A stretch of DNA of 64,000 bases from Stomorhina lunata (lineage: Eukaryota; Arthropoda; Insecta; Diptera; Rhiniidae): contig OW121740.1 of assembly GCA_933228675.1 (NCBI GenBank), positions 155,049,273 through 155,113,272 on the forward strand. Direction: 5' to 3'. A model generated the notes under the pieces. That model had not been told where the DNA came from. It made no database searches and worked only from the letters and a program-made list of their open reading frames with translations. Made by a program: the position numbers and the translations under genes. This document shows, piece by piece, positions 1 through 10,245 of the stretch (positions are counted from its first letter, which is position 1; every line of letters begins with the position of its first letter).

Positions 1-960
1 AATTGAACTTATTACGAAGACGCATTACAGCAAATTATCACAAAGAACTTTTACACAAATTTTGGTTCATTAGGCAAGACTGAAGGATAAAGACTATGTG
101 GTAATTTTGTGTTACTTTAATAAGGCTGTGAGGTTCAGCTAAGGGAAATATTTTAAGGCAATAAAAAATTTTTATAAATATCTTTCCTTGAGGAATAAAT
201 ATGAGTTGCATTCAATATTTTTGTTTTCCGAAACTTCCCAAAAAACTCATAAGTAATTATTATTGTTTTCTGCTGTGATTATTTTATTACCATTCACTGG
301 CCACAAACGTTTTAAATGAAATTGAGTTGTTATTGTGTTGAATTTAATACATACTTGAAATTCAATTGTTATTAAAAAGATTGTTCAGATATATGAGAAT
401 ATTTCTTTTTTTTTTTTGAGAAATTCAAAGGAAAGCTCGAAACTAAAGGATTCCATAAAATGCTTATAATTTTTTAAAAAGGAATGAATGATTTCCAACT
501 GCCACTGCATTCTACTCTTACTCCTTCTTCTTTTGATGATGTTGATGTATTGTTAAGAGTCAGGAAGACAGTGAGCTTGTGGCAAGGAGGCAAAGTCTGC
601 TCATGCAACAGCATCTGTTTGTTGTGCCGCTGTAAAAATTGCCTGGCTGAGTTTAATTCGTCTGTATTTATTTCGTTTTCTTTTTATATATTTTTGTTTT
701 TTGTTTCTTTTTTTCCTTCATCATCATCATCACTTACGCAAATTAATATAGAATGTTAAATGCCTCCTTGTAGGATAATCAATGTTCCTTTTTATTGCGC
801 TTAATGTTTTTATTGTTGTTGCTTTTGTAGTTGAGTTTTTTTGAAACCATAAAAATAACTAAAGGAGTAACAAATACAGAACTACACATTTAACATACAC
901 AAAGATACTTTTTGGTTCAAAGAGGAGTGAAAAAATAACAACAAACAATTGCGAGGCTTT
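1..960. other. AT-rich non-coding DNA, no gene seen
   Basis: Low-complexity AT-rich sequence with short T-runs and a CATCATCATCATCA stretch near 720. A 91-codon open frame at 484-759 has a tail of F, S and I residues from T-rich simple sequence and no recognisable domain, so I do not call it a gene. The last ~50 bases run into a decayed INE-1-like repeat. Confidence 0.6.
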
Positions 961-1014
961 TGATACCCTACACCAAAGTAGGTGTTGTTATTATTAAGGA
1001 TCAAATGTAAGGAT
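958..1014 (+). mobile_element. Decayed INE-1-like repeat, 5' fragment
   Basis: The sequence GATACCCTACACCAAAGTAG resembles the start of the three better INE-1-like copies in this window (ATACCCTTCACCACCATAGG). The repeat appears to resume on the far side of the hAT-like insertion, at about 5155-5260, where CTTGATATATACC and GAATTATTTAGTTATATGTCC line up loosely with the family's middle part (GAGTCGATTTAGCGATGTCC). The hAT-like element therefore seems to have landed inside an older INE-1-like copy. The fragment is strongly diverged and the family call is tentative. Confidence 0.4.
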
Positions 1015-1380
1015 CAGCGTTACCGTTATGCGACTAAAGTCGCAATTTGCGACTTTTTCCGGTGGCCTGCGACGTAACCTGTGACTTTTCTTCCATGGCC
1101 CTTTTTTGCTACTTTTTTGAATTTTTATTTTTAGCCCATTATCAATATCTCAACTAAAATTCCCCTCAATGATTTTAACTTAAGTATAAATACCATCAAT
1201 TTGAGAAGTCTTTTTGTACAATAAAAAACTAAAACAAATAAATTTTGGCGGCAGAGCCGATAGCCTTTCGACAACTCCCGCATAGCTACGTACAAATATT
1301 GGTTTTGTTCGTTTTTCATTATTTCATTAATATTTTACATTTATAGTTCGAGCAAAAAGAAAGAGTATTAATGAAACTAA

Positions 1381-1979
1381 AGCTACGGTCACATTGATTA
1401 AACATTTAATCGAAATTATCAAATATTTGATCCTCGTATTTTGACCACAAAATATTTTTGAGGTTCAAACAAGAAACATGTTGATTTGAACAAAACAAAA
1501 TCATTTGCCAGCAAATAAAAATTTTCCTAATGTGACCACGCAAGAGCAAATATTTTATTAAATTTTGATCAAATAATTATTTAATCTTACAAAATTTTTG
1601 TAACATCAAACAGGGGCAAATAACAGCTGAGCATTTCTTTTGTTTACTATTCAAACAGAAACAACAACATCAAATTTGAGAAACAACAACATCAATTTTG
1701 AGAAATAACAACATCAAATTTGAGAAACAACAACTCAAATATGAGAAACAAATTGCTAGATACACAATTTTATTTTGAAAAAATGTGATCAAATATTTTT
1801 TGGGAAAATATTTAATCTTCAGTGTGACCATAAATAAAACCAGTTTTTTTGTTTATACTTTGAACATATTTTTTCGTCAAATAAATGTGCAAGTGTGACC
1901 ACAAATTTTTATTATATTGTTTTGACAATATTTTACTTAAAATATTTGATTTAAATGTTTAATGAGTCTGACCGTACCT
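1381..1979 (+). mobile_element. MITE copy 1 (~0.6 kb, TWA target site)
   Basis: This copy runs from AGCTACGGTCACATTGATTA to GAGTCTGACCGTACCT. The two ends form an imperfect inverted repeat of about 27 bp (ATTAAACATTTAA is shared between one end and the complement of the other). TAA lies just upstream (1378-1380). It lacks a 22-bp segment present in copies 2 to 4, near 1872. Inside are four ~20-bp tandem pieces of the form AACAACATCAAATTTGAGAA and several TGTGACCA/GGTCACA motifs. It codes for nothing. A 3-bp TAA/TTA target suggests the PIF/Harbinger class, but no transposase was seen. Confidence 0.75.
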
Positions 1980-2474
1980 TTAGTCTATGTCTTAGTCTAT
2001 GATTTAGTCTATGTCTTAGTCTATGTCTTAGTCTATGTCTTAGTCTATGTCTTAGTCTATGTCTTAGTCTATGTCTTAGTCTATGTCTTAGTCTATGTCT
2101 TAGTCTATGTCTTAGTCTATGTCTTAGTCTATGTCTTAGTCTATGTCTTAGTCTATGTCTTAGTCTATGTCTTAGTCTATGTCTTAGTCTATGTCTTAGT
2201 CTATGTCTTAGTCTATGTCTTAGTCTATGTCTTAGTCTATGTCTTAGTCTATGTCTTAGTCTATGTCTTAGTCTATGTCTTAGTCTATGTCTTAGTCTAT
2301 GTCTTAGTCTATGTCTTAGTCTATGTCTTAGTCTATGTCTTAGTCTATGTCTTAGTCTATGTCTTAGTCTATGTCTTAGTCTATGTCTTAGTCTATGTCT
2401 TAGTCTATGTCTTAGTCTATGTCTTAGTCTATGTCTTGGTCTATGTCTTAGTCTATGTCTTAGTCTATGTCTTA
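1980..2474. repeat. 12-bp minisatellite (TAGTCTATGTCT)n, ~41 copies
   Basis: This is a nearly perfect tandem array of TAGTCTATGTCT with only isolated changes (for example GATTTAG early and CTTGGTC late). It is bracketed by the 3' end of MITE copy 1 and the 5' end of MITE copy 2. Because 12 is a multiple of three and no phase contains a stop, long open frames run through it on both strands (repeating VYVL on plus, RHRL on minus). These are artefacts of periodicity, not genes. Confidence 0.95.
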
Positions 2475-3095
2475 AGCTACGGTCACATTGATTCAACATT
2501 TAATCGAAATTATCAAATATTTGATCCTCGTAGTCTGACCACAAAATATTTTTAAGGTTCAAACAAGAAATATGTTGATTTGAACAAAACAAAATCATTT
2601 GCCAGCAAATAAAAATTTTCCTAATGTGACCACGCAAGAGCAAATATTTTATTAAATTTTGATCAAATAATTATTTAATCTTACAAGATTTTTGTAACAT
2701 CAAACAGGGGCAAACAACAGCTGTGCATTTGTATTGTTTACTATTCAAACAGAAACAACAACATCAAATTTGAGAAACAACAACATCAATTTTGAGAAAC
2801 AACAACATCAAATTTGAGAAACAACAACTCAAATATGAGAAACAAATTGCTAGATACACAATTTTATTTTGAAAAAATGTGATCAAATATTTTTTGGGAA
2901 AATATTTAATCTTCAGTGTGACCATAAATAAAACCAGTTTTTTTGTTTATACTTTGAACATATTTTTTCTGTATTTTATCAAATAAAAATCGTCAAATAA
3001 ATGTGCAAGTGTGACCACAAATTTTTATAATATTGTTTTGACAATATTTTACTCAAAATATTTGATTTAAATGTTTAATGATTCTGACCGTACCT
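2475..3095 (+). mobile_element. MITE copy 2 (621 bp, TTA on both sides)
   Basis: This is a full-length copy of the same MITE, flanked by TTA on the left (2472-2474) and on the right (3096-3098). It retains the 22-bp segment missing from copy 1. It is nearly identical to copies 1 and 3, so the group arose by recent tandem amplification and homogenisation, not by three independent insertions. Confidence 0.8.
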
Positions 3096-3386
3096 TTAGT
3101 CTATGTCTTAGTCTATGTCTTAGTCTATGTCTTAGTCTATGTCTTAGTCTATGTCTTAGTCTATGTCTTAGTCTATGTCTTAGTCTATGTCTAAGTCTAT
3201 GTCTTAGTCTATGTCTTAGTCTATGTCTTAGCCTATGTCTTAGTCTATGTCTTAGTCTATGTCTTAGTCTATGTCCTAGTCTATGTCTTAGTCTATGTCT
3301 TAGTCTATGTCTTAGTCTATGTCTTAGTCTATGTCTTAGTCTATGTCTTAGTCTATGTCTTAGTCTATGTCTTAGTCTATGTCTTA
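3096..3386. repeat. 12-bp minisatellite, second array, ~24 copies
   Basis: Same TAGTCTATGTCT unit as at 1980-2474, with a few single-base variants (CTAAGTC, GCCTATG, TCCTAGT). It sits between MITE copies 2 and 3. The 110-codon open frame across it is a repeat artefact. Confidence 0.95.
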
Positions 3387-4008
3387 AGCTACGGTCACAT
3401 TAATTAAACATTTAATCGAAATTATCAAATATTTGATCCTCGTAGTCTGACCACAAAATATTTTTGAGGTTCAAACAAGAAACATGTTGATTTGAACAAA
3501 ACAAAATCATTTGCCAGCAAATAAAAATTTTCCTAATGTGACCACGCAAGAGCAAATATTTTATTAAATTTTGATCAAATAATTATTTAATCTTACAAAA
3601 TTTTTGTAACATCAAACAGGGGCAAATAACAGCTGAGCATTTCTTTTGTTTACTATTCAAACAGAAACTACAACATCAAATTTAAGAAACAACAACATCA
3701 ATTTTGAGAAACAACAACATCAAATTTGAGAAACAACAACTCAAATATGAGAAACAAATTGCTAGATACACAATTTTATTTTGAAAAAATGTGATCAAAT
3801 ATTTTTTGGGAAAATATTTAATCTTCAGTGTGACCATAAATAAAACCAGTTTTTTTGTTTATACTTTGAACATATTTTTTCTGTATTTTATCAAATAAAA
3901 ATCGTCAAATAAATGTGCAAGTGTGACCACAAATTTTTTATTATATTGTTTTGACAATATTTTACTCAAAATATTTGATTTAAATGTTTAATGAGTCTGA
4001 CCGCACCT
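3387..4008 (+). mobile_element. MITE copy 3 (622 bp)
   Basis: Third direct copy. It has TTA on the left from the minisatellite and TAA on the right (4009-4011). The outermost flanks of the whole block, TAA at 1378-1380 and TAA at 4009-4011, match. This fits one original insertion into TAA followed by internal duplication of MITE plus minisatellite. Confidence 0.8.
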
Positions 4009-4011
4009 TAA

Positions 4012-4187
4012 GCAGGTGAAACACCAGTTAAAATACAATCAAGTTCTGAGTCAGAAGATGCTCTTCGAAAATACAGAAAGTTTAAGGAAATATTCTAAGA
4101 TATGGAAGTTGCATTAATGAATGTAAAATCCGTTCTCTTTAATGATTTTACTCAATGCGATCAAAATTTTTTATGGTTAAAATAATA
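4012..4187 (+). pseudogene. Possible decayed coding remnant inside the hAT-like element
   Basis: Reading from 4012, one frame gives about 28 residues with protein-like composition, including SSSESEDALRKYRKFKEIF. It then meets a TAA and continues in frame with DMEVALMNVKSVLFNDF before the next stop. This could be a relic of the element's own transposase, cut by the MITE block. I cannot match it to a named domain. A second frame is also open for part of the distance, which weakens the case. Confidence 0.25.
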
Positions 4188-5047
4188 ATTTCTAAAAATA
4201 ATTTAAAAACCATTTTATTTAGTTTTATGTTGATTTGGACACAACTTTCTGGGGTTTTGTCATTTTATGGTTATTTATACATGCTTTAACATTTGGTCCA
4301 TCAAATAGTTAATCCCTTAATTATTTTGGTGCGCTTCAGATCTAAGCTAAAGCTTTTTTAAAGAATAGTTTTAACACCATTCCTGACCAATTTTGTGCTC
4401 TATTCGCAATGTGCTTCAGTAAAATATTTTTAGATAAAACCTTTGCGGTTTTTTTGACAAACTTTTAATGCAAATTCGTTATAAATGACATCGTTTTCAT
4501 ACCTTTTATGTGATTTGGTCTCAGTTTGTTATCTAATACTATTAAAACCAATATATACTTTTTTTGCACGATTTTCAAAATGAGCAAAAAATTAAAAGGT
4601 CGCGAAAACGTGCTTCAATTTTGGCAGCAATTAAGTAGTATTAGTAGTAACGAAATTAAAATTTAGAGGGCAATGGATTCGTCCCCCATGTATGGGGTCT
4701 ATTTCATAAAACAACGACTTGGGTCCAAATGAAACAAACGAAGAAGAAGACGAAATATGAAAAAAAAAGCGTTTTTTTACGTTTTTGAAATTGCCAATTA
4801 CGCGTGCCAATTACACTAAGAAGTGCAAACTTGCGCTACTAAGATTTTGTTTTCAATATACCTGAAGTCTTAGGAGTTCAAATCTGTAATTAGATTTTCC
4901 GTACACCAAAGAGTACAAAAATTATTCGAGTTGAAAGTCGGTTTCTTAGGAATTAAAACTGTTTGGTTTATACCTATATATCTTTTCAAGTATGAATTGT
5001 TTTATGGTTTTTTGTTCATTGTTTAAGTAAAAATGTATTAAAAAAAT
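4188..5047. other. Right-hand interior of the hAT-like element, no gene
   Basis: AT-rich sequence between the coding-like remnant and the subterminal GCGAC motifs. A short frame starting ATGAGCAAAAAATTAAAAGG near 4580 runs 28 codons and is not recognisable. Nothing else stands out. Confidence 0.4.
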
Positions 5048-5154
5048 GTGCGACTTTTTTTTGTTGAGTGATACTTTTTATGCGACTTTTTTTTTAAAAA
5101 AGCGACTTTTTTTACGACTTTTTTAAATTTGTCAGCGGTAACGCTGGTAAGGAT

Positions 5155-5720
5155 TATATATCTTTCTTGATATATACCAATGCTAGGTGAATTATTTAGT
5201 TATATGTCCTCCTTCTGTTTTTCTAAATTACTACAGTTCTGTCTTTCTGACTCCTTTTTGTCAATATGTCTTTAAAGACGAAAACTAAAGTATCCTAATG
5301 TATGCTAATCAGAATCTTATACTCTATATCAAGGTTGGCCAAATATAGAGCGTTTTTAAATAAAAATGTGCTCTGAGAATTGCATTTGCTGTATGTTTTA
5401 TTTTGTGTTTTTTTTTTTTTTTTTTTTTTTTTTTTGAGAACGAGTAAATAGGTTGCTGGCCGCGCAAATAATGGCCTACGTTGCTCTAAATCATCGACTC
5501 CTATAAGTCCGCCTATCCACTATCGGTCATTCTGTAGGTATTGTAGTAATATTTAACTCTATAAAGCAGGGTAAAATAGTTTTGGCATTGATCGACTCTA
5601 CCTGTTCACCTATTGTAGATATAAGAGCTACTATAGCGGCATCCATCACAATAGTAACAAATTTATAACACTATATGCACTCACTAGCACCTCAGCCCTT
5701 CCAGACCTTAAACCTACAAT

Positions 5721-5725
<5 letters not shown>
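5155..5725. other. Unique AT-rich DNA with a poly-T run
   Basis: The first ~100 bases probably continue the decayed INE-1-like copy split by the hAT-like element. A pure T run of about 28 bases lies at 5408-5435. From ~5440 to 5720 the base composition is a little higher in G+C, but no open frame of interest is present. Confidence 0.5.

Positions 5726-5812
<87 letters not shown>
5726..5812. repeat. (TA)n microsatellite
   Basis: An almost uninterrupted run of alternating A and T about 87 bases long. It creates the YIYIYI open frame on the minus strand, which is not a gene. Confidence 0.95.
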
Positions 5813-5815
<3 letters not shown>

Positions 5816-6206
5816 CAAAAGTCGTTAAAAGAAACACATAAAGCGGGCGTTTGAGAAAGAGTTTTATAACTAACACTCTCAAATATAACAAGGATCTAAT
5901 AAAATAGAACATTTGGATAGTACGAAAAGTTAGCTTAAAGTTTTATTATATATTATAATGTTTTTTCTTGGATTATCTTGAAACCAACGACACTTTCTTT
6001 GCTTTAAATTTAAAGACTGAACCATCAAATTTTCAAACTCAAATTATGAAGAAAATGTTTGTCATGACATAATTTAACATATCAATTTTATGTAAAATGA
6101 AATTTATTAAGTTTCTTTGAGCGAAACTGCAATATTTTGTGTGGTTTGATCGCCATCGTCCAATCGTTGCCTTAAAAATAGTCTTATATTCTTAAACGAG
6201 CAATAA

Positions 6207-6339
<133 letters not shown>

Positions 6340-6613
6340 GAATGATTATCTGGAAAATGGCTCTAACGATTTTAATAAAATTTGGACAGTGGGTATTTTT
6401 TTGATGTATAGGTCGAAGAAGAAGGGAGTTTTGGAACCTTTGCATCTTTGCCCTCCTTAAGTAATAGGTATAGAAACAAAATTTAAATTACGTTTTAAAC
6501 AGCTATAAAAATAAACGGACAGGTGCTTGGTACTTTTTTGAAACTATGTCCGATAAGTGGTAAAAAAGGGGGAAAATAGTTTTTTTGGTACCTTTTTAAC
6601 CCACTCTTATATT

Positions 6614-7391
6614 TATACCCTTCACCACCATAGGTGGAAAGGGTATTATAAGTTTGTGCTGATGTTTGTAACGCATAGAAATATTTGTCTTTTAGTATAC
6701 CAATAGACTTAGAATCACTTTCTGAGTCGATTTAGCGATGTCCGTCCGTCCGTCTGGCTGGCTGGACCCCCATGTAAACCTTGTAATCAAACTACAGGTC
6801 GCAATTCTAAAGATAATTTGATAAAAGTTGGCACAGATAATTTTTTTGATAATGGGACCATGGCTATTGAAATTGGTCAAAATCGGTTCATTATTTATGG
6901 TACCTCCCATAGGTCCCACTTCCCGGAATTGCTATATTGGCCACAAATATCAATATTTTTTCATAAAATTTAAAACAGATACTGCTTATGTAAACTGCTT
7001 ATATAAACGTTCGTTGAAATCGGTCCACATTTGACCATAGCTCCCATACAAACTCTTTTTCAAAAACGCACTAAATGAGACAAAAAATCACTAAAACGCT
7101 CGTAAATCCAAAGATAATGAAAATTTTGAGTTTATTTTTTGCATACATAATTATTGTAACAACTGTAATCAATTTGCCAAATTTCGAGTTAATCGGTCCA
7201 CATTTGACCCTAGCTCTCATATAAGTCCAAATGACGGAAACAGGTTGAATATGTACGTTCTGAGAAAATGTTTGTATGATGGCAAAATTTAGCAAATATT
7301 TGTCTTTATACAGGAAAAATAACACATTTGACCTTAGTGGTGAAGGGTATCGTATGGTCGGCTTGACCGACTATAGCGCTTTCTTACTTAT
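6614..7391 (+). mobile_element. INE-1/DINE-1-like element, copy 1
   Basis: This copy begins TATACCCTTCACCACC, contains GAGTCGATTTAGCGATGTCC followed by a GTCC repeat, and ends with GTGGTGAAGGGTAT, a hairpin GTCGGCTTGACCGAC, then GCGCTTTCTTACTTAT. The head and the GGTGAAGGGTAT near the tail are inverted relative to each other. The layout (TATACCC start, GTCYGTC tract, 3' hairpin, TTCTTACTTGTTT-like end) is that of the dipteran INE-1/DINE-1 class, non-autonomous Helentron relatives. It sits inside Helitron-like copy A. Copy B shows the uninterrupted site CTTATATTTTAAACTAAGG, so the junctions are well defined and lie in a run of Ts, as Helentron-type insertion between Ts predicts. It codes for nothing. 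Confidence 0.75.
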
Positions 7392-7717
7392 TTAAACTAA
7401 GGAATATAAAAAGAAACTTTGTACTGCAATCAATAGATGTGAAAGAAACTTTAAACACTTATTTGGTGTTTTTTTGATTTTGGGGCCAAAATGTGTAAAA
7501 AAGGGATAAACTGATAACTTAACATCTACAAAAGTAATATGAATAGGAAAATTATGTTAACTGCTTTCTAATAAATGTACCGAATTCAATTGGTACCAAA
7601 GAAATACCAATTATGCATATGGAACTTTTTGAAATTAGGGAATAAAAAGGGGAAAAAATTAGTAATGTTATACCTTTTAAACAAATGAATGTTTGTCTGT
7701 ATGTATGTTCTTTATAG

Positions 7718-8085
7718 TTGTTGCGGATAAGCCGACGAAGGTTTGTGAATTGGAATGAGTAACTTCCGACAGGTGGCGCCACAGAAAATTACTCAACGTG
7801 AATTAAATCGTAAACTGTGCATTTGATCATGTTCTAATCATAAGCAAAGTTGTTACGCATAAGCAAACGAAGGTTTCTTAGTTGGTATGAACAACTTCAG
7901 GTGGCGCCACTGAAAACTACTTAAAATGAAATAAATCATAAACTCTGCATTTGATCAGACTATAATCTTTAGCAAAGTTGTTGCGCATGAGTCGACGGAG
8001 GTTATTGTTGGTATGACCAATTTCCAAAATTATTAAAATGAGTTAAACTGTCAACTATGCAAACTATGTGTTGATCGGACAAAAT
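7718..8085 (+). repeat. ~125-bp internal tandem repeats of copy A
   Basis: Three imperfect direct repeats begin near GTTGTTGCGGATAAGCCGAC, GTTGTTACGCATAAGCAAAC and GTTGTTGCGCATGAGTCGAC. Two of them contain AGGTGGCGCCAC. The same series occurs in copy B, at about 10800-11260, with an extra partial unit. Confidence 0.75.
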
Positions 8086-8196
8086 AAATAAAATAATTCA
8101 AAATTAACTTTATAAAATAAAATATATAAAAACTTTCAAATTTGCCTCAAAATGGTTATCATAAAGCTCCGAGCAAGGCTCGGTCAACCAGGTACT

Positions 8197-8675
8197 TATT
8201 TATCATATCTTCTGAGGGCTTAGAGGGCACAAACAATAAAAATTTTGTGTTTATGCTTTTATGGTAGCTAACCAAGCTCTCACTTCATCATAATACTAAT
8301 ACTATCAATTTTTCTATTTCCTTAACAACTTCTCGTTTCTGCCTCGTTGTTAAATAAATAAAAATGAAAATAGGATTATTTAAAACTTCCGTCGTAACAA
8401 TGGGATTTTGTTTTATGGTCCCATACTATTGAATAGTGTTCGTGTGCATGCATATAGATTTCTTCTGGTGGTGGTGTCGTTTAAATGTTCTGAAATCTTA
8501 CAAAGTGTGTGTATTCGAGTGCAAGGGTGCATGGATTTCTTTTGATTTAATTTAAGTGTATGTGCGTGTGTGTTGGAGCTGGTGTCTGAAATGCAACAAA
8601 AATAACAACAATCAAATAAAACCCTCAGAAAGAAATCGCAAGTTTCATGATCTTCTTAGTATTATTGTTACTTTT
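8197..8675. other. Unique sequence, no gene
   Basis: Moderately AT-rich spacer between Helitron-like copy A and INE-1-like copy 2. It has short TGTG-rich stretches near 8500-8580. No supported coding frame. Confidence 0.5.
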
Positions 8676-9465
8676 TATACCCTTCACCACTATAGGTGGA
8701 AAGGGTATTATAAGTTTGTGCTGATGTTTGTAACGCATAGAAATATTTGTCTCAGACCCACCTTTTAGTATACCAATAGACTTAGAATCACTTTCTGAGT
8801 CGATTTAGCGATGTCCGTCCGTCCGTCCATCTGGCTGGCTGGAACCCCATGAAAACTTTGTAATCAAACTACAGGTCGCAATTCTAAAGATAATTTGATG
8901 AAATTTGATACAGATAATTTTTTTGATAATGGCTATTGAAATTGGTCAAAATCGGTCCATTATTTATGGTACCTCCCATAGGTCCCACTTCCCGGAATTG
9001 CTATATTGGCCACAAATATCACTATTTTTTGATGAAATTTAAAGCAGATACTGCTTATGTAAACTTAAATCACTGTACCAAATTTGGTTGAAATCGGTCC
9101 ACATTTGACCATAACTCCCATACAAACTCTTCTTCAAAAAGGCACTAAATGAGACAAAAAATCACTAAAACGCTCGTAAATCTAAAGATAATGAAAATTT
9201 TGAGTTTATTTTTTAGATACATAATTTTTGTAACAACTGTAATCAGTTTGCCAAATTTCGAGATAATCGGTCCACATTTGACCCTAGCTCTCATATAAGT
9301 CCAAATGACGGAAACAGGTTGAATATATACGTTTTGAGAAAATGCTTGTATGATGGCAAAATTTAGCAAATATTTGTCTTTATGCAGGAAAAATAACACC
9401 TTTGACCTTAGTGGTGAAGGGTATCGTACGGTCGGCTTGACCGACTATAGCGCTTTCTTACTTGT
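8676..9465 (+). mobile_element. INE-1/DINE-1-like element, copy 2
   Basis: Full-length copy starting TATACCCTTCACCACTATAG and ending with the GTCGGCTTGACCGAC hairpin and GCGCTTTCTTACTTGT. It is collinear with copy 1, with small indels near 8750 and 9060 and about 790 bases long. An 84-codon minus-strand frame shared with copy 1 has no domain and is an incidental frame in the repeat. Confidence 0.8.
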
Positions 9466-10172
9466 TTATATATTAATTTAAAAAAACTTTTAAAATTCCT
9501 TACTTGCAAGGGTAAGAAAGAGTAAAAAATAGAATAATGTCATACGATTTTTAACAACAAATTTTAATCACTTCTATCAGGCACAGTGTTTCGAATTTTA
9601 TAATATTAGAAATTTTAAATTTCATGTTAAAAAAAATATTTTTAAAATTAAGCCAATGTAATAACTTAATTTATTAGATAAGCTGCTAGTTTTAGTATTT
9701 ATTTAATTAGCATTTTTTTGCTGATAAAACTAACATCACTTACTTACTTACTCACTTGTCTCTATGAAATCCCCAAATAATTTTAACACTTTCCTCCAAA
9801 AAACTGTAATTTTTCCTTCTTGGTATTTTAAGTTGCTTTAGCAAATGATATCGTTAATATAAGCAAAGTTAACGCTACTAGCAGCAACATACCAGCATTA
9901 TTACTAAAATATTTGGTACTAGTATAGAAGAGTCTTTGCGGTTGTAGTTTTTTTTTGCATTAAAATTTTGGTTTAATTTAAGTATTACATATACCCGACT
10001 CCACCAACCCGTAGCCAGACCAAAACACTTACAGCCATAAAACATTTATTCTATAAAGATTTGACTCTAGTTGCTGCTTGTTTAAGAATTAGATAGACTA
10101 CATATACTTTATGGTAAAGGGTAATTTTTTGGTAGGAGTTACTTTGTATTTGAAAATAGAAAATAAAAATAA
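9466..10172. other. Unique AT-rich spacer, no gene
   Basis: The sequence between INE-1-like copy 2 and Helitron-like copy B holds no repeat I recognise and no open frame of note. Confidence 0.5.
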
Positions 10173-10200
10173 TCTTATATTCTTAAACGAGCAATAATTG

Positions 10201-10245
<45 letters not shown>

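Larger units (their letters stand above)
1015..5146. mobile_element. hAT-like composite transposon, 4132 bp, with 8-bp TSD
   Basis: The ends are an 11-bp perfect inverted repeat: CAGCGTTACCG at 1015-1025 and CGGTAACGCTG at 5136-5146. Immediately outside lies a perfect 8-bp direct repeat GTAAGGAT (1007-1014 and 5147-5154), the TSD length typical of the hAT superfamily, whose ends also commonly begin CAG. Both subterminal regions carry repeated GCGACTTTTT-type motifs (1030-1090 on the left; 5048, 5081, 5101 and 5114 on the right), as expected for transposase-binding sites. No intact transposase is present; a short decayed reading frame remains near 4012. The interior is filled by three MITE copies and two minisatellite arrays. 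Boundaries are read directly from sequence; assignment to hAT is inferred from TSD length and end sequence. Confidence 0.75.

Noticed and set aside
484..759. 91-codon open frame
   Set aside because: The second half is F/S-rich translation of T-rich and TCA simple sequence; no domain, no supporting context.
1951..2555. 182-197-codon open frames on both strands
   Set aside because: They are the 12-bp minisatellite read in stop-free frames; identical dipeptide-like repeats throughout.
6692..9399. Frames of 65-85 codons on both strands in the INE-1-like copies
   Set aside because: The paired copies show the same text because the transposon is repeated; no domain and the family is non-coding.
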